Source of the DNA: Acidimicrobiales bacterium
GTDB taxonomy: Bacteria > Actinomycetota > Acidimicrobiia > Acidimicrobiales > MedAcidi-G1
Reading direction: 5' to 3'
Assembly (NCBI GenBank): GCA_030747595.1
Contig: JASLKK010000001.1
Coordinates: 1-64,000 of the forward strand
DNA: 64,000 nucleotides
Under the pieces are notes generated by a model. It ran no database searches. It was not told where the DNA came from and saw only the letters and a list, made by a program, of their open reading frames with translations. This document shows, piece by piece, positions 57,789 to 64,000 of this stretch (the stretch's first letter is position 1; each line of letters starts with the position of its first letter). Made by a program: the position numbers and the translations under genes.

Positions 57789-58652
57789 TCAGGTAGCGAT
57801 CCGGAAGCCCTGATGGCCGGTGGTGCTGTCCGGGGTGCTGGACGTCCGGGCGGCCAGTCGGTAGCGGTGGCAGTAGCTGTCGTGACAGAGGAACGAGCCA
57901 CCCTTGAGGACACGGTTTACTCCCATTGGCGGTCCGTTCGGGTCGACCAGCGTCCCGTCGGATCCGTCGGGACGGTGGCTGGCCGTGAACCAGTCAGCGG
58001 TCCACTCCCACACATTGCCCGAGCAGTTGTAGAGGCCGTAGCCGTTGGGTTCGAAGGCATCCACCGGGCATGTCCCGGCCCAGCCGTCAGCGCCATCGTC
58101 GTGGCTCCAGAACGTGCCGGTGAAGATGTTGAACCGGTGGTCGTCAGCGCCGCCGGGCTGGTTTTCGTCCCCCCACGGGAGGCGCTTGTGCTCAAGTCCG
58201 CCCCGGGCCGCGTACTCCCACTCGGCCTCTGTGGGAAGCCGTCCGCCGACCCATTTGGCGTAGGCCACGGCATCGAACCACGACATGTGAACCACCGGAT
58301 GGTCACCCCGGTCAGCAAGATCGCTCTGCGGGCCCTCGGGATGGCGCCAGTCGGCACCGAATACCTGACGCCACCATTCGGCGCCCACCACGCCTCGGGT
58401 CTCGTCGAAGTTGTCGGGAAGGTGACCGGCGAACACGAATGACCATCCCTCCAGTTCGGCGGTGGTCCGGTGGCCGGTGGTGTCCACGAAGGTCGCGAAC
58501 TCGGTGGTGGTCACCGAGGTGGACGAGATGGCGAACGGGGAGAGGTGGACGGAGCGGACCGGGCCCTCACCGTCGGCTGGGTAGGCGTCCTCCTCGTTGC
58601 CCATGAGGAAGCTGCCCCCGGGCAGGTCAATCCGACGGTCGGTGGCCACCAT
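57789..58652 (-). CDS. Formylglycine-generating enzyme (sulfatase-modifying factor)
   Basis: 287 residues. LPGGSFLMGNEEDAYPADGEGP and VSWFDAVAYAKW-like MSWFDAVAYAKWVGGRLPTEAEWEYAARGG mark the FGE-sulfatase fold. The active-site pair Cys256 and Cys261 in KGGSFLCHDSYCHRYRLAAR is intact, which separates real copper-dependent formylglycine-generating enzymes from the many inactive relatives. It converts a cysteine of type I sulfatases to formylglycine. No sulfatase is in the window, so its client is elsewhere. Its stop lies 22 bases before the dusB start on the same strand. Confidence 0.92.
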   Translation of the reverse strand: MVATDRRIDLPGGSFLMGNEEDAYPADGEGPVRSVHLSPFAISSTSVTTTEFATFVDTTGHRTTAELEGWSFVFAGHLPDNFDETRGVVGAEWWRQVFGADWRHPEGPQSDLADRGDHPVVHMSWFDAVAYAKWVGGRLPTEAEWEYAARGGLEHKRLPWGDENQPGGADDHRFNIFTGTFWSHDDGADGWAGTCPVDAFEPNGYGLYNCSGNVWEWTADWFTASHRPDGSDGTLVDPNGPPMGVNRVLKGGSFLCHDSYCHRYRLAARTSSTPDSTTGHQGFRIAT

Positions 58653-58698
58653 GGAACGATCTTCGCGCCTACGGGCTGGCTTCGGATCGGGTAGCCGC

Positions 58699-59436
58699 TC
58701 AGGCCAGACCGGCGATGAAGCGACGAACGGCCGCTGCGCACTCGGAAGGCGCCTTCACGTGGACCATGTGTCCCTGGTCCGGAACGACTACCGACTCGCG
58801 CACGTCGAGATCCCGTTCGAAGAGGCTGGCCGACGCGGCGAAGCGCTTATCGTGCTCACCCAGTAGGACCAGCACAGGCACCTGGATCTCGGCCAGGTGG
58901 TCGATGACGTACGAGTCGTGGTGCATGGAGATCTCCTCGGACCCCGGAGGCACCCCGATCTTGACGGCTGACTCGCGAACCGACTCGTTCCACTGTTCGC
59001 GGGCCTCAGCCTTGCGGAAGCCCGGCCCGGTGGCCACCAGCACCAGTCCGGCCACCTCGTCGGGATGATCCACGGCGTGCGCTAGGCACAGGAAGCCGCC
59101 GAGGCTGTGGCCCATGAGGATGGCCGAGCCGCCGCCAGAGCCGACCGCGTGATCGCGCACGGCGGCAAGGTCGGCCAGCACATGTTTCCGCGAGTAGGCG
59201 CCCGGCGGTGGAGCATCGCTGTCGCCGTGGCCCCTGAGGTCCCAGGTCACGACCTGATGCCCACCGGCCGGTTCTCCGACGAGTTCCCCGACGAGGGGCG
59301 TCCAGACCGAGCGGTCGTTGGCCCAGCCGTGGGTGGCAACGATGGGCGGCCGGCCCGCGGCCCCGGCATCGCCCGATGAATCCACCGCGATCGAGATCCC
59401 GTCGGCGGCGGTAATTCTCAGGGCTTCAGTGCCCAT
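58699..59436 (-). CDS. Alpha/beta hydrolase
   Basis: 245 residues. THGWANDRSVW provides the oxyanion region, MGHSLGG the nucleophile Ser111, GEHDKRF the acid Asp196 and DQGHMVHV the base His223. It is a soluble esterase/lactonase-type hydrolase of unknown substrate. The ATG shares a base with the TAA of the epoxide hydrolase gene upstream (TAATG), so the two hydrolases are coupled. Confidence 0.88.
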   Translation of the reverse strand: MGTEALRITAADGISIAVDSSGDAGAAGRPPIVATHGWANDRSVWTPLVGELVGEPAGGHQVVTWDLRGHGDSDAPPPGAYSRKHVLADLAAVRDHAVGSGGGSAILMGHSLGGFLCLAHAVDHPDEVAGLVLVATGPGFRKAEAREQWNESVRESAVKIGVPPGSEEISMHHDSYVIDHLAEIQVPVLVLLGEHDKRFAASASLFERDLDVRESVVVPDQGHMVHVKAPSECAAAVRRFIAGLA

Positions 59437-60599
59437 TAGAGCCCTCGGAAGAATTCGCGGAGATCGGCGACCAGTTCGACGGGCCGCTCCATCGCGGCGA
59501 AGTGGCCGCCGCGATCGTGCTCGCGCCAGAAGGTGACGTTGCGGTCGGCCTCCACCCAGCGGCGCCGACCCACCATGAGCTCCATGGGGAAGGCCGAGAC
59601 GCCGAGCGGAACATCGGGGTTGGGCGGCGGGAGCTTCCCAGCCGCCAGGTCCTTCCCGAACTCGAAATAGAAGCGGGTCGACGATGTGATGGTCCCGGTG
59701 AACCAGTAGGTGGCGACGTTAGCCAGCAGTTGGTCACGGTCGACGACGTCCAGTGCATCGCCATCGTGGTCGGTCCAGCCGTGGAACTTCTCGCCGATAT
59801 AGGCCAACAGCCCGACCGGCGAGTCGTGGAGGCCGGCACCCACCGTCTGGGGACGGGTGCGCTGGATCTCGAAGTAGCCGCTGTCCTCCTTCTGGTACCA
59901 GGCGACCCGGTCGAGGTGCTGCTGTTCGGCCGGCGTGATGTCGGCCAGATCGTCGTCCCTTCCAGGGGGAAAGGCGGCGACCATGTTCAGGTGGCAGCCG
60001 GTCACGTGGTCCGGAGCATGGCCTGCTACGTGCTGGGAGATGATCGACCCCCAGTCGCCGCCTTGGACGCCGTAGCGGTCGTAGCCCAGCCGGGCCATGA
60101 GCGCGGCGAAGGCACGTCCGGTGCGGTCGGGCCCCCAGCCCCGTTCGGAGGTCGGGCCCGACCAGCCGTAGCCGGGAAGCGACGGGGCGACCACGTGAAA
60201 GGCGTCAGCGGGGTCTCCACCGTGGGAGGCCGGGTCGGTCAGCGGACCCAGGACCTCGAGAAATTCGACGATCGAGCCGGGCCAGCCGTGCGACAGCAGC
60301 AGGGGTCGGGCGTCGGGTTCGGGAGATCGGTGGTGGATGGCGTGGATCTGCTGGCCGTCGATAGTGGTGACCAGTTGCTCAAAGGCGTTGATCCGAGCCT
60401 CGGCGGCCCGCCAGTCGAACCCATCGGCCCACCAGCCGGCCAGATCACGCAGCCAGCGTTGGTCACAGCCGTAATCCCAGCCGGTGTCGGGAATCTGGTC
60501 AGGCCAACGGGTGTCGGCCAGACGGCGTCTCAGGTCGTCGATCGCCTCGTCGGTGATCGACACGGTGAACGGTTTGATCAGATCGATTTCGGGGGGCAC
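59436..60599 (-). CDS. Epoxide hydrolase (EHN-type N-terminal domain)
   Basis: 387 residues from the GTG at 60599; the frame continues to 60767 but that part overlaps the divergent SDR. IDLIKPFTVSITDEAIDDLRRRLADTRWPDQ is the EHN domain of microsomal-type epoxide hydrolases. LLSHGWPGSIVEFLEVLGPL (HGWPGS at 104-109), the nucleophile Asp182 in GVQGGDWGSIIS, and a His in DRGGHFAAMERPVEL near the C-terminus complete the catalytic set. It opens epoxides to diols, probably of xenobiotic or lipid origin. Confidence 0.9.
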   Translation of the reverse strand: MPPEIDLIKPFTVSITDEAIDDLRRRLADTRWPDQIPDTGWDYGCDQRWLRDLAGWWADGFDWRAAEARINAFEQLVTTIDGQQIHAIHHRSPEPDARPLLLSHGWPGSIVEFLEVLGPLTDPASHGGDPADAFHVVAPSLPGYGWSGPTSERGWGPDRTGRAFAALMARLGYDRYGVQGGDWGSIISQHVAGHAPDHVTGCHLNMVAAFPPGRDDDLADITPAEQQHLDRVAWYQKEDSGYFEIQRTRPQTVGAGLHDSPVGLLAYIGEKFHGWTDHDGDALDVVDRDQLLANVATYWFTGTITSSTRFYFEFGKDLAAGKLPPPNPDVPLGVSAFPMELMVGRRRWVEADRNVTFWREHDRGGHFAAMERPVELVADLREFFRGL

Positions 60600-60706
60600 C
60601 GGGCGACCGTACCCGTGGTGAGTGGTCGGCTGGAAAGCCGGACCGGAATGGGGATTACGGTCGATAAAGGGCCCGATCAGGGGACGACGGAAACAGGACG
60701 AGGAAC

Positions 60707-61516
60707 ATGGATCTGAATGGCGCACGGGTACTGGTGACCGGCGGTTCGAAGGGGATCGGGGCCTCACTGGCCCGGGCCTACGCTGCGGCCGGTGCCAACG
60801 TGGTGGTGGCCGCCCGTCCGTCAGACGAGTTGGATGCGGTGGCCACCGAGGTGGGCGGTCACGCCGTGGCCGTCGACCTGACCGACGCGGCAGCCGTCGA
60901 GGATTTCATCCCGGGCGTGGAGGCCGACCTCGGACCGGTCGACGTGCTGGTCAACAACGCGGGCATGGAGACCATCGACATGGCGGCGGTCATCGACCCG
61001 GCGGTCATCCGGGCCACCACCCGGCTGAACCTCGAGGCGCCCATGGTCCTAACCCGACATGTTCTGCCTCAGATGCTGGAACGCGGTCGGGGGCACTTGG
61101 TGTTCCTGTCGTCGATCGCCGGCACGGCCGGGTTCCCGACCATGGCCACCTACTGCGCCACCAAGGCAGGGATATCCAACTTCGTGCGGGCGCTCACCCT
61201 GGAACTCAAGGCGACGTCGATCGGCACGACCACCGTGGCGCCGGGGCCGGTAGCCACCCGCATGTGGGAGGCCGTGGAGTCCACGTCACCGAGCGGCCAG
61301 AAGGTGCTGGACCGAATGAACGCCGTCCGGATGCTCCCCATTGCCGACCCGGATCGGCTGGCCCGCAAGGTGGTGGCGGCTACCCAACGGGGGACCCGTC
61401 ATGTCCGGACGCCACGGCGCCTCATGGGCAACTTCCTGATGGCCGAAGGGGCGAACCGGATGACCGGTGCCCTGCTGGCCGGGGTAAAGCTCGACCCCAC
61501 GGACAGCCGACGGTGA
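60707..61516 (+). CDS. Short-chain dehydrogenase/reductase
   Basis: 269 residues. TGGSKGIG at 11-18, NNAG at 83-86, Ser136 and Tyr149-x3-Lys153 (YCATK) form the classical SDR set. The C-terminal tail after APGPVATRMWEAVE is longer than in simple oxidoreductases and has MGNFLMAEGANRMTGALLAGVKLD, as in some lipid-acting SDRs. Its substrate is unknown. It is divergent from the epoxide hydrolase and ends directly against the convergent LLM gene (TGA then TCA). Confidence 0.88.
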   Translation: MDLNGARVLVTGGSKGIGASLARAYAAAGANVVVAARPSDELDAVATEVGGHAVAVDLTDAAAVEDFIPGVEADLGPVDVLVNNAGMETIDMAAVIDPAVIRATTRLNLEAPMVLTRHVLPQMLERGRGHLVFLSSIAGTAGFPTMATYCATKAGISNFVRALTLELKATSIGTTTVAPGPVATRMWEAVESTSPSGQKVLDRMNAVRMLPIADPDRLARKVVAATQRGTRHVRTPRRLMGNFLMAEGANRMTGALLAGVKLDPTDSRR

Positions 61517-62554
61517 TCAGGCGTGTTCGGCGAGCTCTCGGAGGCGACCCAGCACGGTGGCGGCTTCGCCACCGATCGGTGTGACGTTCAGCGATGTCAC
61601 GCCTGCGTCCTTGTAGGCGGCCAGACGGTCGACCACGTAGGCCTCGTCGCCACACAGTGACGTGTTCTCGATGAGCTCGTCGGGGAGCAGGCCGGCGGCC
61701 TCCTCCTTGCGCCCGTCCAGGTAGGCGTCTTGGACGGCGGCCGCCTCGTCGGCGAAGCCGTACTGGCGGCACACGTCGTTGTAGAAGTTCTTCCCGCGGG
61801 CGCCCATCCCACCGATGTAAAGAGCGGCCATGGGCCGGCCTAGGTCGCGGTACTGAGCTGCATCGTCGCCAATGGCCACTAGGCCACCGGCCACCACGTC
61901 GAAGTCATCGAGCGCCGCATCGCGCCGGGCGAGCCCTGCGTTTACCGCGTCGCCCCACACCTGGGCCATGCGCTCCGGGTAGACGAGGAACGGCAGCCAG
62001 CCCTCGCACGACGCAGCGGTCTCTTCGACACTCTTCTGGCCGAGGGCGGCAATGTAGATCGGGATCTCGGCGCGCTTCAGATGGTTAATGATCTTCAACG
62101 GCTTGCCGAGGCCGGTGCCCTGGTCGGGCGGCAGCGGAAGGGTGAACACGTTGCCGTCGTAGACGAGGGGTTCGCGGCGCCACGCCGAGCGGCAGATCTC
62201 GATGATCTCCTTGATCCGGGTCAGGGGCTTGGCATAGGGCATACCGTGGAAGCCCTCGATGACCTGGGGGCCTGAGGCCCCCAACCCGAGCACGAAGCGG
62301 CCCTCGGACAGCGCATCCAGACCGGCAGCCGTCTGGGCCAAGAGGGCCGGGGTGCGGCTGTACGTGTTGAGGATTCCGCTGCCCAGTTCGACGGTTGACG
62401 TGCTAGCTGCCAGGTAGCCGAGCAGGCTTACGGCATCGAAGCCGTAGGCCTCGGGGATCCAGATACGGTCGACGCCGGCCGCTTCCAGTTCCCGAGCCTG
62501 AGCGGCCGCGGTCTGGGGGTCGGTGGCGTAGTTGAGGCTGGTGGAGATGCGCAT
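61517..62554 (-). CDS. LLM class F420-dependent oxidoreductase
   Basis: 345 residues from ATG at 62554. MRISTSLNYATDPQTAAAQARELEAAGVDRIWIPEAYGFDAVSLLGYLAA, LGSGILNTYSRTPALLAQTAAGLDALSEGRFVLGLGASGPQVIEGFHG and IPIYIAALGQKSVEETA are typical F420-binding LLM segments of the large actinobacterial family. The physiological substrate is unknown. The frame upstream of 62554 is not family-like. It lies downstream of an MFS relic and a hairpin on the same strand. Confidence 0.87.
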   Translation of the reverse strand: MRISTSLNYATDPQTAAAQARELEAAGVDRIWIPEAYGFDAVSLLGYLAASTSTVELGSGILNTYSRTPALLAQTAAGLDALSEGRFVLGLGASGPQVIEGFHGMPYAKPLTRIKEIIEICRSAWRREPLVYDGNVFTLPLPPDQGTGLGKPLKIINHLKRAEIPIYIAALGQKSVEETAASCEGWLPFLVYPERMAQVWGDAVNAGLARRDAALDDFDVVAGGLVAIGDDAAQYRDLGRPMAALYIGGMGARGKNFYNDVCRQYGFADEAAAVQDAYLDGRKEEAAGLLPDELIENTSLCGDEAYVVDRLAAYKDAGVTSLNVTPIGGEAATVLGRLRELAEHA

Positions 62555-62594
62555 GGCACCGAGCCTCGCAGGTGTGAATGGTCTCTGAGGAACC

Positions 62595-62624
62595 GGTCCC
62601 TGAGGAACCTGTTGTTCAGGGACC
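62595..62624. terminator. Nine-base-pair hairpin between LLM gene and MFS relic
   Basis: GGTCCCTGA (62595-62603) pairs exactly with TCAGGGACC (62616-62624). CTGAGGAACC also occurs twice in direct repeat (62584-62593, 62600-62609). It may terminate transcription from the right, or be part of the LLM leader. Confidence 0.45.
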
Positions 62625-62637
62625 CTTGGTTGAATGA

Positions 62638-62775
62638 TCAGTCGCGGGGAAACCAGCGCAGGATCACGGCTGACGCTGAGATCAGCATGGTGGCTCCGAC
62701 CAGGATGGCCAGCGAGTAGCCGTCGGCGAACGCAGACCGGGCCACGGCCATAAGACCGGGTTGGAGGCAGGTCAT
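62638..62775 (-). pseudogene. Relic of a DHA2-type MFS transporter C-terminus
   Basis: 45 codons: MTCLQPGLMAVARSAFADG then a single hydrophobic helix and a final ILRWFPRD. This ARSAFxxG...helix...RFxPR pattern is what one finds as the last membrane segment of DHA2 (EmrB-like) drug exporters. An in-frame TGA lies two codons upstream of the ATG and no other transporter parts are present, so I read it as the remnant of a deleted gene. A genuine small membrane protein is the alternative. Confidence 0.5.
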
Positions 62776-62797
62776 GAGTCACACGGCCCCGAGGACC

Positions 62798-62810
62798 TGA
62801 CGGACCGTCA
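62798..62810. promoter_or_regulatory. Palindromic operator TGACGGACCGTCA
   Basis: A perfect inverted repeat around one central base, 14 bases before the methylmalonyl-CoA mutase ATG. The same core precedes the amidohydrolase gene at 25459-25471. Confidence 0.6.
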
Positions 62811-62824
62811 CCTACCATCTGCGC

Positions 62825-64000
62825 ATGGATCCGCACGCCCTGTCGACTGACGGCTTCGTCACGGTTGACCGCGCCGAATGGGTGGCCCTCGCCGAGGCGG
62901 GGCTGCAGGGCCGCACGCTGGCGTCGCTGGCCACCATCACGGCCGACGGCATCGAGATCGCCCCCGTTTATTCGCCGGACGCCGACCGAGATCCGAACGG
63001 CTCCGACGATCGATTCGGACTTCCGGGTTCCGGCGACCGGACCCGTGGATCATCGGCTGCGGGACGGACGACCAACGGGTGGGACGTGCGGGCCCTGGTG
63101 GCTGACGACGGCCCGGACGCCGCCAACGCCACGGTGCTCGATGAACTCGAGCGGGGCTCCACCTCAGTGCTGCTCGACGTGGAGGCAATCGGCATCCGGT
63201 CGCTCGATGACCTCGACACCGTGTTGGCCGGTGTGCACCTCGAGATGGCGACCGTGGCCCTGATGCCCGGTCCGACCAGCGTGGCGGCCGCCGGATGGCT
63301 GCTCGACCTCTGGGAACAAAGGGGCACGCCGACCGATGAACAGGCCGGCCTCCTGGGTCTGGACCCGCTGGGTGTGGCAGCCCGTCACGGTGGTGAGCCA
63401 GACGTCGGTGATGGCGTGCTCGCCATCGTGGACCGTGCCCGGGGACTGCCCGGCGTTCGGGCGTTCACGGTGGATGGCACGGTGTTCGCCGACGCCGGGG
63501 CGAGCGACGCACGGGAGCTGGGCTGGACCACGGCCGGTGGGGTGGCCGTGCTACGGGCACTGGTCGATCATGGGTTGACCATCGACGAGGCTCTCGACCA
63601 GCTTGCCTTCACGTGGTCGGCCGATGCTGACCAGTTCCGGACCATCTGCCGGCTCCGAGCGGCGCGCCGACTCTGGGCCCGGGTTGCGGAGACAAGCGGC
63701 GCGGACACTGCCCATCGGGGACAGGTCCAGCACGCTATGGGTTCGGCGGTCGACCTGACCCGTCGGGATCCGTGGGGCAACCTCCTGCGGGGCACGGTGG
63801 CCGCATTCGCGGCTGGCATCGGTGGGGCCGACGCAGTGACGGTTCGTCCCTTCGACTCGGTTCTTGGTCGGTCCGACGCGTTCGGCCGACGAACGGCCCG
63901 CAATACCCAGGTACTTTTGCTCGAGGAGAGCGCCCTAGCTTCGGTCGTCGATCCGGCCGGTGGGTCCTGGTATGTCGAGGACCTGACGTCTCGCATGGCC
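62825..64000 (+). CDS. mutA: Methylmalonyl-CoA mutase small (beta) subunit, N-terminal part
   Basis: 392 codons to the window edge, no stop. LQGRTLASLATITADGIEIAPVYSP resembles the substrate-barrel entry, NGWDVRALVADDGPDAANATVLDELERGSTSVLLDV and the later RGLPGVRAFTVDGTVFADAGASDARELGWTTAGGVAVLRALVDHGLTIDEALDQLAFTWSADADQFRTICRLRAARRLWARVAE fit the mutase barrel. NLLRGTVAAFAAGIGGADAVTVRPFD and NTQVLLLEESALASVVDPAGGSWYVE are standard. The small subunit partners the catalytic MutB in converting methylmalonyl-CoA to succinyl-CoA (propionate route). mutB should follow beyond the window. Confidence 0.88.
   Translation, partial: MDPHALSTDGFVTVDRAEWVALAEAGLQGRTLASLATITADGIEIAPVYSPDADRDPNGSDDRFGLPGSGDRTRGSSAAGRTTNGWDVRALVADDGPDAANATVLDELERGSTSVLLDVEAIGIRSLDDLDTVLAGVHLEMATVALMPGPTSVAAAGWLLDLWEQRGTPTDEQAGLLGLDPLGVAARHGGEPDVGDGVLAIVDRARGLPGVRAFTVDGTVFADAGASDARELGWTTAGGVAVLRALVDHGLTIDEALDQLAFTWSADADQFRTICRLRAARRLWARVAETSGADTAHRGQVQHAMGSAVDLTRRDPWGNLLRGTVAAFAAGIGGADAVTVRPFDSVLGRSDAFGRRTARNTQVLLLEESALASVVDPAGGSWYVEDLTSRMA

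Noticed and set aside
1-64000. CRISPR arrays, insertion sequences, phage genes, rRNA or tRNA genes
   Set aside because: No regularly spaced repeats with unique spacers, no transposase or integrase motifs, and no RNA gene structure were seen on either strand.

Overview
The window is a 64 kb piece of a high-GC actinobacterial chromosome. The most likely source is a marine or aquatic member of the Acidimicrobiia. This rests on four F420-type luciferase-like oxidoreductases, two acyl-CoA dehydrogenases, many amidohydrolases, a B12-dependent methylmalonyl-CoA mutase subunit, TetR/Lrp/DtxR regulators, frequent GTG starts and 4-base stop/start overlaps. The taxonomic call is inference. I see no rRNA, tRNA, insertion sequence, CRISPR array or origin.

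Layout. 1-491: start of a leftward branched-chain-amino-acid-type binding lipoprotein, cut by the window edge. 0.8-5.6 kb: a rightward operon of TetR regulator, YtcJ-like amidohydrolase, G3E/CobW GTPase and NylB/beta-lactamase-like serine hydrolase. 5.9-8.3 kb: a leftward amidohydrolase and a crotonase. 8.3-12.3 kb: valS of the archaeal/rickettsial type, with a divergent MFS exporter. 12.4-15.9 kb: acyl-CoA dehydrogenase, phytanoyl-CoA dioxygenase, RDD membrane protein and AhpD-like protein. 15.9-20.5 kb: leftward oxidoreductases (DAO-type flavoenzyme, Fe/2OG dioxygenase, hydroxyisobutyrate-dehydrogenase-like enzyme, L-2-hydroxyglutarate oxidase). 20.6-22.4 kb: alanine dehydrogenase with a divergent Lrp/AldR regulator. 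22.3-28.4 kb: TetR regulator, two amidohydrolase-2 enzymes, LLM oxidoreductase, SRPBCC protein and MFS. 28.6-32.7 kb: a tight operon of acyl-CoA dehydrogenase, a YbdL-like aminotransferase, a YafV-like omega-amidase and a polyprenyl synthase. 32.7-37.1 kb: leftward coupled tag, LLM oxidoreductase and Ski2-like helicase. 37.2-44.0 kb: small monooxygenase, LLM oxidoreductase, acyl-CoA ligase, SDR, nitronate monooxygenase and thiolase-like protein.

44.1-55.9 kb is the most unusual part. By eye it is less GC-rich in codon choice than its flanks. It holds a DtxR-family metalloregulator, a split Fbp-type ferric ABC transporter (fbpA-fbpB, and fbpC elsewhere) and a lipoprotein resembling the algal low-iron-inducible protein FEA1. 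Interleaved with these are four glycan-type genes: a sugar epimerase, a GT-C-like membrane protein, a flippase-like/GT2 fusion and a UDP-galactopyranose-mutase-like flavoenzyme. Two divergent promoter regions in this island share the same 13-base motif, AGGTRTACCTAAC. I propose a metal-responsive iron-acquisition and glycoconjugate system.

56-64 kb returns to housekeeping and catabolism: maf, dusB, a true formylglycine-generating enzyme, alpha/beta hydrolase, epoxide hydrolase, SDR, LLM oxidoreductase and the 5' part of the methylmalonyl-CoA mutase small subunit. Other features are a 36-base perfect palindrome inside an SDR gene and a TGACGGNCCGTCA operator found before two unrelated genes 37 kb apart. 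There are also two gene relics, one of a metallo-beta-lactamase-fold hydrolase and one of a DHA2-type MFS exporter.
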